NCBI GenBank assembly: GCA_036873135.1
Contig: JAPTYO010000002.1
Location: 48,413,452 to 48,477,451 of the forward strand
Direction of reading: 5' to 3'
DNA: 64,000 nucleotides
Origin: Clarkia xantiana subsp. parviflora
Lineage: Eukaryota > Streptophyta > Magnoliopsida > Myrtales > Onagraceae
The notes beneath the pieces are model-generated. The model was not told the DNA's origin and ran no database searches. It was given only the letters and a program-made list of their open reading frames with translations. Each line of letters opens with the position of its first letter. Position 1 is the first letter of the stretch. This document shows, in pieces, positions 21,462 to 32,020 of the stretch. Position numbers and translations under genes: made by a program.

Positions 21462-22328
21462 ATGACTGCGATCAGCAATGTGATCTCCCAAATGAATAAG
21501 GGAGTAAGATTGAACAGCAATAATCATAAGATCTGGAATAAGCGCGCAAATATGGTGATCACTGAAAAATGAGAAGCTTGGAGCACTTGACTTCTAAGAA
21601 AGTCAGGCCAGAGGGAGACCTCACGGATGAATTGGAGAAAATCCATGATGATTAGGATGCAAAGGATCAAGAGATTCGTTCAGCCTTGTTGTCACTGCTG
21701 GAGGATGACATACTCTATGGGTATGATCACTATGAGTCTGCCATGGGATGGTCTTAAGGCAGGGTTTGGTGTTTACACCGCAGCCCAAAAGCGATCGTTA
21801 AACATCACTTTAGACTCATATAAAATGAATCCAAAGCATACAATGAATGAGCATCTTAGACATATGTCTAATATGCTTGCTGAACTCAAGGAGGCAGGAG
21901 AGATCCTGACCGACGAACAAAAGGTCCAATGCGTGATTCGTTCTTTGCCTGACTCTTGGAATAGTATGAAAATGCACCTTACCCATGCCACTCAACTCGA
22001 TAACCTCGAGAAAGTGCGAGTTCATCTCGAGCTGGAGGAGGATCGTGTCAAGGCTGAAAAGCCTAGAGCGAAAATGCATCTAGCATCCTCGAAACCAGCT
22101 GAGCAAGAGGGTAAGCGCAAGAGGAAGGGAAAGAACCTTCAGGTCAAGGCTGATAAACCACTAGCTCCAAAGTCTCAAAATAAGTTCAAACGAAAGAAAT
22201 TTGGAGTCAAGAAAGGCAAAGCAAAACAAACACGTAAAGAGGAAACTCGAACGTGTTTTAGGTGTGGCGTGAAAGGAAACCTTGCTGTTGCCTGCACAAA
22301 TCCTCCTAAGGTACGTGCTGAAGAATAA
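21462..22328 (+). pseudogene. Gag type 1 of copia C
   Basis: Starts MTAISNVISQMNKGVRL at the position where gag begins in all four family members. It continues with the capsid-like region (LWDGLKARFG type block, NITLDSYKMNPKHT, MLAELKEAGEILTDEQK) and a long basic Lys-rich stretch. The end is a zinc knuckle, CFRCGVKGNLAVAC, in which the usual His is Asn. Breaks: TGA at 21570-21572 after a frameshift, a TAG near 21655 and a short deletion near 21740. From 21627 the last 233 codons are open. About 288 residues if the frame were intact, normal for copia gag. Confidence 0.85.
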
Positions 22329-22945
22329 TTATAAACTCATAAGTTTTTCAAGGACTCCTCGAGAGTAATTCAATTTACCTTTTTGAAATACAGAACCGAG
22401 AAGGAGAACAAGCACAAACCTGTGGAACTTGCCCCCGAGTCATAAAGATTGAAATACTTTATCTTTATTTGCTTTGCGAAATTGAACCTCTTCATAATTT
22501 TCAGTTTAAACGTACTTTATAATAATAATGTTCCTTGAAAAATATGAGACGTTATATTTAGAGCATCCGACTACTGCTCAAATAAAGTATTGATTATCAT
22601 TCCTCGAGCTATTCGATCCTTTTAATTATCTGTTTAACGCATTGCTTACATATTAATTATAAATCTTATTTTATTATTATCACTCCATTGAAAGAAATAA
22701 ATTGTAATGATACTCATGTTTGGAACCATTAACACCGATTAAATTGAATTAAATTCAGAAATGAAACGATTTAACCAGGGGATTAACCCCAGAGTAAATT
22801 GCGCAACGCGCAAGTGGACCTCGATAGACGGAACACATCGTTTCATTATATGAGTTTAATATTGTAGTGTTTATATGATGACGTGCTGAATTTTCGTTTG
22901 CACTACTTCGGAAATATGACTTACTGATAACATTTACATTGGTAT
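22329..22945 (+). other. Conserved non-coding block of copia C, first part
   Basis: AT-rich, no protease or integrase motif. Shares GGAACACATCGTTTCA-like and TGAATTTTCGTTTGCA words with B and E. Interrupted at 22945 by gypsy G and continues at 32863. Confidence 0.6.
22941..22945. repeat. Target-site duplication GGTAT (left)
   Basis: GGTAT recurs at 32858-32862. Joining the flanks gives ACATTTACATTGGTATGAAG, matching the uninterrupted copia B sequence near 38085-38100 (minus strand). Confidence 0.93.
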
Positions 22946-23757
22946 TGTTAATTCGCGTCACTCGGGTCAACGGGTTGTCGCTCCAAGCGTCACTTCTCAC
23001 GGGAAAAAATATTGATCTGATGCTCTGTCTGCTAGATGGTCTGATCCATATCCTTCTCCTCTTCAGACTTCTTTCTTCTGACTGACCTGCAATAGGGGCA
23101 GTACCAATCACGGAGGGGGGGGGGGGGGGGGGGGGTTCTTGGTGAACCCTCTCCAATGCCTAAGTCAGACTAATGTTTCTAGAGAGAAGACAAAGCAGAA
23201 GCTAGTGAATAATCAACGCTATGGAAATGAATAGGATACAAGTAGTATTTATAGGTTTCGGGGGGATTAAGGTGGCTTAATGACATCGTTAATACTCTAA
23301 GAGTATTTAATTAACTCATAACCGTATGATTAGACCCTTAAAACATGTAGAGGTGGGCGAAATGATTTAAGTGTGTGACGGGTGGAAAAGAGGTCGGGAC
23401 CCTTGGGGTCAGACAGAAAATTCGACCCCCGAGGCCTGACACTGGGTGGATTTGCCCAAGGGGTTGGGTGGGCCAACCCGGTCTCCCCTAAGGGAGATCG
23501 GGTCAGGCCACCCGGTCTCCCTTAGGGGAGATCGGGTTGGTCCACCCGATCTCCCCTAGGAGAGATCGGGTGAGGTCACCCAATCTCACCTAGGTGAGGT
23601 CGATGGTCGGGTCCGGGCGAGTAATTTTACCTCGTTCGGACCGTTAGCGTTTTAAGCGAAGTATTTGGGTCAAAGTTTCGATTTAAAATCACAAATGGGG
23701 TAATCAAAATAAGACAGTCTAAATTAAAACGGGTTCCAATTGGGCGTATATCCATCA
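22946..23757 (-). repeat. 3' LTR of gypsy G (812 bp)
   Basis: On the minus strand it starts TGATGGATATACGCCC at 23757 and ends CGCGAATTAACA at 22946. It contains the palindromic array (23480-23600), a TATA box at 23245-23253, the GGCATTGGAGAGGG block, a long run of C (G on plus, near 23115-23135) and CCCCTATTGCAGG. Confidence 0.93.
23480..23600. repeat. Palindromic repeat array in G U3
   Basis: Four or so tandem units of about 40 bp, each a near-palindrome of the type ACCCGATCTCCCCTAGG followed by AGAGATCGGGT. The 5' LTR has the same at about 32560-32700. Placement upstream of the TATA box resembles the array in the 5279-15258 element. Confidence 0.7.
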
Positions 23758-23770
23758 CTTGCCCCCTGAG
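23758..23770 (-). other. Polypurine tract of gypsy G
   Basis: The minus strand reads CTCAGGGGGCAAG directly before the 3' LTR. Confidence 0.75.
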
Positions 23771-24295
23771 TTAACCAATGGTGTAACCCTTGGTTGACTC
23801 TATTTTAGGATGGGATGATACGCGCAATTGGAAACCGTGACTTTACCTCTTGAAAAAACCTTTACTTGTCCATAGGCGCATTTTCGAGCCTTGTTCTCTG
23901 ATTCTCAAAAACAAAGGAATTGTAAACGTTAAAGCATGCGTACACGTGTTCTAGACACGTGTCCGTGGAATAAGGGTAAAATCATAAAAAATATGTTCCC
24001 TTCAAGTATGAATTTTAAAAATATGTACGTGCATGGGGATGCAATGCAATCATGGATACGATTCTATGTATCTCAATTTCCAATGGGGTGAGTATAGGTC
24101 GGGAAAAATTTCTGAATTGGGTCCAAAAAATTTTAAGTATAGGATAATGGAATATATGCCTATAGGGTGTTAACATGAGTAAAAACACACCTAACCATAG
24201 TCAGAAAATAACTAAGGGTACTATCTTTAAAATCCGACCCTTGGATTTTTCCTCTTTAGATTTAAACGGTGTTGATTTGGTGGTTTTAAAAAACC
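23771..24295. other. Non-coding between antisense gene and 3' LTR of G
   Basis: No gene seen. It is the presumed upstream promoter region of the antisense gene that follows. Confidence 0.4.
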
Positions 24296-24308
24296 CTAGC
24301 TTCTTCTA

Positions 24309-24318
24309 CTATAAAAAA
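24309..24318 (+). promoter_or_regulatory. Candidate promoter of the antisense gene in G
   Basis: CTATAAAAAAGG preceded by AAACCCTAGCTTCTTC, on the strand opposite to the element and upstream of spliced-looking exons. A TATA box here would drive transcription antisense to the genomic RNA. Confidence 0.5.
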
Positions 24319-24758
24319 GGGATAGATGATTACCTCATTTTCGTTGTCCTTATCCTTTTTTCCTTCGGCGATCGGATCTTTTGGTGGATTATACTTCTTG
24401 GGGTGCGTGTTACGGCGAGGTACGCAAATTATTTCTAGTTGAAACGCCGTTCCGTGCGAACGTGATTTTGTTTTTCTTGGTCCGTTCTAGATTCTTGCCT
24501 TCCTCTCGATTGCCTTACTTGTTATCTTGCCTCCTGGCTTGTGCGTCCCTATAGTAATAGGACTATGCTTAGCTTCTCTCCTTGCCCTATTGCTTTTGCC
24601 TCTTATTCAAGTGTTTCGTTTAAGTGTGGTAGGGCTCTCTCCCTGGGTGTTTTTTCCTTCGCTCTTAGCTGTCCACTCATTGTTTAAGAGGAATGAGTGA
24701 AAATATTATTAGCGTGGCTCTTTCTTTGTTATTTTCGGACTAAAATGTGTTCTTGCAG

Positions 24759-25800
24759 TCGGTGAATCTTTTAAGTCTCTGATGAGGAGTAAGAGACCGA
24801 TGCGGTTGGGGGTGTCTGGTTCCGGGACTAGACCCTCGATTGCCAAAAAAACCCTTCTTTTGCGGCGTGGGGAGTCATCCCATGGCTGAAAGTGGGATTG
24901 ATGCTGGCGTTATGGTGTCGTCTTCTCTCCCTGTTCATGCCCCCGAATCGAGGGTGCGGGAGCCGGTCATCCCATCTCCATTTTTTGGTGAGTGTTAGAA
25001 AATGGGTATCTTCTTAACGTGTACTTTGAGTTACTTAGTATTTATTTCTTGTAGGTAGAATCCGTATTCCCTCGTTGAGCCGGAAGGAGTTGTCTCATCC
25101 TCCTTTTGATGGTATTGTTGGGACCGTGTGGGCTCCTTATTATGGGCGTAGGTATCGTTTTGACAGTCAATCGTCTTTGCATACTCCTGAGGTTGGGGTT
25201 CGCATTTTGCAATCTTCTATTCCTCCTATTGATCGTGTGTCCCTCCCTGATGGGCCGGAGGCAGTTCACTGTTTAGTGCATGAAGCACTGTCTCGCTATG
25301 TTCCGTATTCCTCTTCTATCCTTGTTTTCTTTTTCAAATGTATATTCCTTCTTTGCTATTGCTATACTTTGTCTTTTTTCCAGGGTATTGCTGATATCAT
25401 TAACTTGTCCGCACTTGTTGTTGACCAGGCTGATGGGAAGAAGGCGCATGAAGATGCCTATGTTTCCCTTACTTCTGAACTGGTTAGTTTTATGGAGCAT
25501 AGTCGTGTCTCAGATTTGGAGTGTCGTGACCTGGAAGATCGCATCGCCCTTCTTAAAGCTGAAGTTGTCACTTTACGACAGAAAGCTGCACGTGACAGGG
25601 TATTGCGGGTTGCTGAGTTGGCCTCTCTTGAAGAAATGTTTCGTATGGAGGAGAGAGGGAATGCTATTGTTGAGTATAAGGGTTCGTCTTCTTATTGAGC
25701 TGCTATTGATGTTCGTTGTTCTGTGGCTAAGCGTATTTCTCCAAAGATGATTCTTGATCGAATTTACTGTTGCTCCTGATTTTCCATTTTCTCAACTTGG
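24759..25800 (+). pseudogene. Antisense extra gene of gypsy G, apparently spliced
   Basis: It lies on the plus strand between integrase and 3' LTR of the minus-strand element. Likely exons: about 24759-24987 (acceptor TTCTTGCAG, donor G|GTGAGTG); 25055 to about 25300 (acceptor TTTCTTGTAG); and from 25384 (acceptor TTTTTTCCAG). The last exon reads GIADIINLSALVVDQADGKK and then a heptad-rich coiled coil (LEDRIALLKAEVVTLRQKA) ending near EYKGSSSY at a stop, with further homologous-looking codons after it. A coiled-coil C-terminus in this position fits the antisense ORFs of Tat elements. The gypsy-type transposase-like domain itself is not clearly visible. The exon model is inferred. Confidence 0.5.
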
Positions 25801-26785
25801 TGATGTGTCTGACTTTGCCGTTAGGTATGTTGCCAAGTTGAAGAAATAGTATACTTCTTTTACTTGATGGTGTACGTGGGTGTGTTGCATGAGACTTGTT
25901 TTTGTTCAATGTGTATGTCTCGTTCTTGCCATCTAGTTTTCATTATGTGGTTGTTTTCTTCTTGTGTTTTGGGTATGTCGCGTGTCCATTTCTTCTATAT
26001 TGGTCTTTTGAACGTTTGTCCACAGGGGCTGGTTGTAGGTTGTTGGATTGCAATGCAAGTTTCCCAAAAAAGTTGCTAAGTGTATCATACATTCTTTGTT
26101 GTGTTTGTCTGTACCTTGCTTCTCATGTGTACTTCATTTTGTACCCATTGCCCCCGTGGTCTTTAAGCTCGTGGGTTAGGGAAGTGGAAGGTTCAGCCTC
26201 AACTGGACATGATGGTGCTTTTGGTTGTTTGGTTGAGGAGCCTGTGAGGTTGCCTAATGTTCGGGCTTCTCTTCCTCTTTCTCGAGTTCTTATCAGTGGT
26301 TCGTCTTTAGGATTTCAGGACCGCGAGGACTCTTTATTGGCATCCGGTTGACTACCTAATACCCTTATCCTTGTATATTTCTCTTTATTTTTCCTTCTCT
26401 TAGTGGGTTGAGCGACTTCTCTCTTTGGTGGGTCGGGTTTATTTTGAGAGCCTTGTACTTGGGATTTTTATGGCCTTGCTACTTTTCTTGGTTATGTTGG
26501 CTCTCTTTGAGATATCCGCCTTGACTTGTGGTATGGACGGTGGAGTAACTTGCTACTTTCAATGATAACTTTTTGTGGTTGTTTATGTGTTCCCTTGGTC
26601 ATTGACTCTTTCCTCGTGTATGTGTCTCCTTACTTATCTTCCTTTGGTATCCTTGTCTATTATGATACCTACAATCTCATCATGAACAAACTTGTATGTT
26701 TTTCATTTCATATATCATTGCCGTGTAAAAAATTTCTCATGACATGCTCTTGTGGGTGTTGTAAAGATTACTTTATCATATGCTC
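25801..26785 (+). other. Region downstream of the antisense gene in G
   Basis: T-rich on the plus strand, with a 151-codon frame at 25896-26351 that lacks any motif. It could be the 3' part or UTR of the antisense transcript. No supported gene. Confidence 0.35.
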
Positions 26786-26789
26786 CTAT

Positions 26790-27790
26790 GGACATAGGCA
26801 ATTTTTCACGAGATAGGCTCCCGGAAGGCACATAGTTGTTCACAAGACTGGCTCTTGGATGACACAGAGCTTTTCACAGGATTGGCTCCCAGAGGGCACA
26901 AAACTTTTCACAGGATTGGCTCCCTGAGGGCACAGTGTTAGTCCACAAGATACGCTCTTGGGGGCGTCGAATCTTTTCACGGGGTTGGCTCCCGGAGGGC
27001 ACATAACTTTTCACAGGATTGGCTCCCGGAGGGCACAGTATTAGTCCACAAGATACGCTCTTGGGGGCGTCAAATCTTTTCACGGGATTGGCTCCCGGAG
27101 GGCACAGTGTTAGTCCACAAGATACGCTCTTGGGTGCGTTGAAACTTTTCACGGGATTGACTCCTGGAAGGCACAGAACATTTCACAGGATTGGCTCCTG
27201 GAGGGCACATAACTTTTCGCAGGATAGGCTCCCGGAGGGCACAAAATCAGTCGACAAGATACGCTCTTGCGGGCGTCGAATCTTTTCACGGGATTGGCTC
27301 CCTGAGGGCACAGAACTTTTCACAGGATTGGCTCCTGGAGGGCACAGTGTTAGTCTACAAGATACGCTCTTGGGGGCGTCGATTCTTTTCACGAGATTGG
27401 CTCTCGGAGGGCACAAATTTTTTCACAGGATTGGCTCCTGGATGGCACGGAGTTTCGTAGTCTAAAAACTACTCTCAAGATATGTTCTTGGGGGCGTCGA
27501 AGTTTTTCACGAGATTGGCTCTCGGATGGGCATAGAACTATTCACAGGATGGGCTCCTGGACCACACAGAGTTTCGCAGTTTAGAACTACTCTCAAGATA
27601 CGCTCTTGGGGGCGTTGAATCTATTCGCGGGATATGCTCCCGGATGGTGCAGAGTTTCGTAGTTTAGAACTACTCTCAAGATACGCTCTTGGGGGCGCTG
27701 AATCTATTCGCGGGATAGGCTCCCGGATGGCACAGAGTTTGGTAGTTTAGAACTACTCTCAAGATACGCTCTTGGGGGCGTTGATAGAGT
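26790..27790 (-). repeat. Tandem-repeat region 3' of integrase in G
   Basis: Two alternating words recur: CACAGGATTGGCTCCCGGAG with GGGCACA, and AAGATACGCTCTTGGGGGCG. The spacing is irregular (basic unit about 34 bp, higher-order about 70-120 bp). The last three units (27590-27780) are longer and more alike. The frames on both strands are by-products. Confidence 0.8.
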
Positions 27791-28080
27791 TATAGACTTG
27801 GTAGTCATATCTGGGTAAGGATAACACGATGCTTGTCTCATCTCGTACTTAGAAAATATTTTGATGAACATCTACTTCATTGAGGGCATGCATGCCATAT
27901 GTACAAACGGGGGTGTCCTGGGTGGTCCAAGACATCCTTTAGGAGAAAACAGACGGTTGAAGATTGGAGAAACTTCATGAGTTTTCCGCCTCAAGAGTTG
28001 TTTTCGGGAAACAAATTACGGAAATATGTATTAAGAGAAAGATATAGTCAAGGATATGATGTTCCATCGGTGCTGGATCC
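27791..28080 (-). other. Spacer between integrase and repeats of G
   Basis: No gene or repeat recognised. Confidence 0.4.
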
Positions 28081-29736
28081 TTAGACATAGAATTTCTTCA
28101 GTTGCTCCCCACTGAAAGTGTTTGTAGAGTTATTTCCATCTCCGTCTTCCAGGCGGTATGCATTCGCGTATGACACTGATGCTATTTTGTATGGTCCTTC
28201 CCATTTTGGAGATAGCTTTCTGACTTCGTCTATGTGTGAGAACACGTTTTTCCTTAGGACTACTTCTCCTATACGGAATTGCCTTTCTCGGACTTGTCTA
28301 TTGTAGTACCTTGCGGATACGAGTCGCAATCGTGCCTGTGCCTCTTCTGAATTCCATCTCTTGTCGTCTACCAGATCTAGGTCCAAGAGCCTTGCCTTTT
28401 TATTTTCATGTTCCTCGAAGTATGTTGTTCTTAGTGATGACACAGCCATTTCTGCTGGTGCTACTGCCTCGGTTCCGTATACTAAACCAAATGGTGTTTC
28501 TCCTGTGGCTATTTTTGGTGTTGTTCGTACTGCCTATAAGACATTTTCTAACTCATCCACCCAGCTTCCCTTGGTAGCATGGATTCTTTTCTTCAAACCA
28601 TCTAACACTATCTTGTTTGCTGATTCTACTTTTCCGTTTGTCTGGGGGTGCTTTACTGATGCGAAACGTTGTTCTATGTTCAACCTCTCATAATACCATT
28701 GCAGCCTCTTGCTCTTGAATTGTCGTCCATTGTCGCTTATTATGAACTTTGGGATTCCGTATCTTGAGACGATGTGTGATTGAATGAATCTGATAATTTG
28801 TTCATTTGTTGTCCTTCCCATTGGTTTTGCCTCTATCCATTTGGAGAAGTAATATATTGCCACAAGTATGCAAGTTTTTTGCCCTTTTTTTTTTGGTAGG
28901 GGGCCTATTAGGTCAATCCCCCACTGTGCAAATGACCATGCTCCCGAAATTGAACTTAGCCTCGCCGCTGGGGCTGTTATGTTTCTAGAGTATCTTTGGC
29001 AATGCTCACACTTTTGCACCAAGTCTGTCGCTTCCTTGTTCATTTTTGGCCAATAGTAACCCAGATTGTAGACCTTCCGAATAATTGATCTTGCTCCTTC
29101 ATGACATCCGGCGTCACCTTCATGGAGCTCTGCCAATACTTTCTCCGTTTCCGGATATTTTATGCACTTGAGGAAAGGTGTGGAGTATCCCTTCTTATAG
29201 AGCTCATTGTCCATCATAGCATAGTTTCTGGCCATCCTCTCAATTTTTACTGCCTCTACCTTGCCTTCTGGGAGCTTTCCCTCGGTAATGTACTGGCGCA
29301 TTGGGGTCATCCAGGCCTCCCCTTCGTCTATCACCAAGGTTTCCATTTTGTCTATCACTGGTTGCATTCTTTGTTCCACAAAGTGGACTTCTTTGCCCGC
29401 CTCTGTTCCCAAGGCTAACTTACTTAGGGCGTCTGCCTCATGATTTTGCTCTCTTGGGACTGATTCAATATCGAAGCTTTGAAAACTCGTTATCAGGTCC
29501 TCGGCTTGTTGTAGATATTTTTGCATATTCTCTGACTTTGCAATGTAATTCCCCTTCACCTGGTTGACGACCAACTGAGTATCACACTTAACTTGTAGGT
29601 GCTTCATCCCTAACCCTTTGGCTTTTCTTAGGACTGTTATCAATGCCTCGTATCCTGCCTCATTATTGGTTGCCTTGAAGGTAAGTTCCATGGCGTAATG
29701 CAGTGGTGTCCCCCTGCCCGGCGGGTATGCCTGCAC
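28081..29736 (-). pseudogene. Second RNase H and integrase of gypsy G
   Basis: From 29736 the minus strand reads the second (archaeal-type) RNase H (LTFKATNNEAGYEALI, KCDTQLVVNQVKGNY, REQNHEADALSKLALG). Then comes integrase: zinc-binding residues in LHEGDAGCHEGARS and CEHCQRY, catalytic Asp in GIDLIGPLP, Asp in IISDNGRQF and Glu in VESANKIV. The C-terminal part at 28449-28081 ends LSPKWEGPYKIA...SGEQLKKFYV. A TAG stop near 28534 replaces a Trp and splits the integrase. The enzyme inserts element DNA into the genome. Confidence 0.9.
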
Positions 29737-31307
29737 CTGATCCTCCTACATTGGATGATCCATCAGTGTGCATTTCCCACAAGTCCTCTGGCAGTGCCCC
29801 CTGACTGGTACTTGTTTCAGTTGTGCCTGTAGTTTTGCCTAAGTCCCCGTCGGGGCTGATTCCGGTGAATTCCGCAATAAAATCTTCTAGTGCCTGCCCT
29901 TTGATGGTTGTTCTAGGTGCAAAATGAATACGGAACTCACTTAGCTCGACTGCCCATTTTGTCAGCCTTCCTAATGTGTTTGGTTTTTGCAAGAGGTGCT
30001 TCAAAGGTTGACTTGTGAGTACTGTTATTTCATGCCCATGGAAATATGGTCTCAACTTTCTTGCTGATATGATCAATGCGTAGAGGTACTTTTCGATTGC
30101 CAAGTAATTGAACTCACATTTTGCCAACGTTTTGCTCACAAAATATACTGGCAATTGTGTATTGTCCTCCTCTTTTCTAGTACCGAGCTTACTGCCACGT
30201 CGCTCACGGAGATGTAGAGGAACAGGGGTTCTCCTGGTGTCGGCTTTGCTAGAGGGGGTAGTGTCTTGAGGTGTTGTTTGAAAGCTTCCTCACACTTTGG
30301 TGTCCATTCAAAATTCTTATTTGCCCGTAGCACCTCGAAGAAGGGTAGTGCTTTGTCCCCTATCTTGGACAAGAATATATTAAGAGCTGCTAATCTCCCG
30401 TTTAGCCGTTGTACTTCTTTGTGATTCGTGGGAGATTGCATCTCCTCAATTGCTTGCAATTTTTCGGGGTTCACCTCTATTCCTCGCTGACTTACCATAA
30501 AGCCTAAAAACATCCCTGACTATACCCCGAATGCACATTTTTTCTGGTTCACGCGGACTTGGTATTGGCGCATTCTTTCGAAGGTCATGCGAAGGTTCTC
30601 GACGTGGTCCCTTTTTTCTTTGGACTTGACGATCATGTCGTCCACATATGCTTCCATTGTCTTCCCTATCAGGTCGCCAAATATTTTGTTGACCATGCGT
30701 TGATATGCTGCCCCCGCGTTTATTAGTCCGAAGGGCATCACAGTATAGTGGTATATTTCACTGTCGGCATAGATGCCGTGTGGGAGGCGTCTTCCTCGGC
30801 CATTTTGATTTGGTTATACCCTGAATATGCATCCATGAAGCTCATTAACTTGTGACCTGATGTTGCATCCACGAACTGATCTATCCTTGGGAGTGGGTAA
30901 GAATCTTTGGGGCATGCCTTGTTGAGGTCACGATAGTCGATGCACATTCTCCAACTTCCGCCTACCTTCTTTACCAGCACTGGGTTTGCGACCCATGTTT
31001 GGAACTTGATCTCTTTGATGAATTTTGCTTTTAATAGCTTATCCACCTCTTCTTGGATAGCTATCTTTTTACTTCCCCCCATTGGCCTTATCTTTTCTGT
31101 GATCGGGCGCGTTGCCGGGTCTATGTTGAGCTTGTGTGATATTACCTCATCGGATATCCCTAGCATGTCGTTTGGTGACCATGCGAACAGATCTTTGTAT
31201 TCCCTTAGCAATGCTATTATGTGCACCTCCTCTTCTTTTGTCAGAGCTGTCCCGATTTTCACATTTCTATCGGGTTCTTCTATTAGCATTTCCTTCAGCT
31301 CCTCCAT
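29663..31307 (-). pseudogene. Reverse transcriptase and RNase H of gypsy G
   Basis: The minus strand begins MEELKEMLIEEPDRNVKIG. It shows WRMCIDYRDLNKACPKDSYP, FMDAYSGYNQIKM, MPFGLINAGAAYQRMVN and the catalytic AYVDDMIVKS, then FLGFMVSQRGIEVNPEK and the RNase H region (PVYFVSKTLAKCEFNY, HFAPRTTIKGQALEDF). The start of the second RNase H, WEMHTDGSSN, keeps its catalytic Asp. Frameshifts near 30750, 30180 and 29720, and a stop near 30520, break it into five frames. Confidence 0.9.
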
Positions 31308-31411
31308 AGGTGCAGGTCTTCCGTGATCTTCCCTTGGATCCTCATCTATTGATAGGAATTCCTTGTTGGATTTCTTCTTTTTGGTTAGTGCAATCTTTGT
31401 ACACCTCCTTG

Positions 31412-31969
31412 CTACCTTCTGATTCCTTTTACCTCCCCAATGCCATCATTTGTGGGGAACTTCATTTTCTGATGCGGTGTTGATGGAACCATGCCCCAAC
31501 AGACTCCATTGTACTCCTCCATTTCTTCAATAATAAAGAAAGAAATATCAATCTTTAACTGTCTCTGGCATGTGCCTAGTGTCACAGGTAGTGTGATTTC
31601 CCCCATTGGGTAAGTTGGCTCTCCCGAAAATCCTATTAGGGGGGAGTGGACTTGTTTTATGCTGCTTGGTCTTACACCTAATCTGTCAATCACTTTCTTG
31701 CTGATGATATTAAGTGAGCTTCCACCATCTACTAGGATCCTTCCGACGTCCATGTCGGTGATTTTCATTGTTATGACTAGGGCATCGTTGTTGCTTGGTA
31801 ACACATGCTCCATGTCCTTTCTTGAGAATTGTATCGTATCTTCTATCTTTCCTTTCACTTGTTTTTCTTCGAACGTGTGATTTCCTAATTGTGTCATATA
31901 TGCCTCTCTTGCATTTGCTGATACACCGCCAGCTCCATAACTTCCATGAATGACATATATGTTTGTCAT
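31412..31969 (-). CDS. Aspartic protease segment of gypsy G
   Basis: A 185-codon minus-strand frame. It starts MTNIYVIHGSYGAGG and contains the active-site block ILVDGGSSLNIIS and a second block GFSGEPTYPMGEITLPV. Near the end it reads PSTPHQKMKFPTNDGIGEVK. The Gln in HQKMKFP is where D has a TAG stop in both copies. The protease cuts the polyprotein. It follows the primer site with no gag between. Confidence 0.82.
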   Translation of the reverse strand: MTNIYVIHGSYGAGGVSANAREAYMTQLGNHTFEEKQVKGKIEDTIQFSRKDMEHVLPSNNDALVITMKITDMDVGRILVDGGSSLNIISKKVIDRLGVRPSSIKQVHSPLIGFSGEPTYPMGEITLPVTLGTCQRQLKIDISFFIIEEMEEYNGVCWGMVPSTPHQKMKFPTNDGIGEVKGIRR

Positions 31970-31997
31970 CTGACTCGTGGTAGTTAGGCTTTTTGTT

Positions 31998-32020
31998 CGA
32001 TGCCCACAGACGGCGGCAAG
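31998..32020 (-). other. Primer-binding site of gypsy G (mutated)
   Basis: The minus strand reads TTGCCGCCGTCTGTGGG after the LTR end, one or two bases different from TGGCGCCGTCTGTGGG of D. Confidence 0.75.

Noticed and set aside
23107..23135. Long G run as a functional quadruplex element
   Set aside because: The run is of one base and of different length in the two LTRs; its length is unreliable in sequencing. The related LTRs show a C/G run at the same place, so I noted only its position.
26874..27465. ORFs of 77-148 codons with repeated APGGH-type residues
   Set aside because: By-products of the tandem repeat 3' of integrase in gypsy G.
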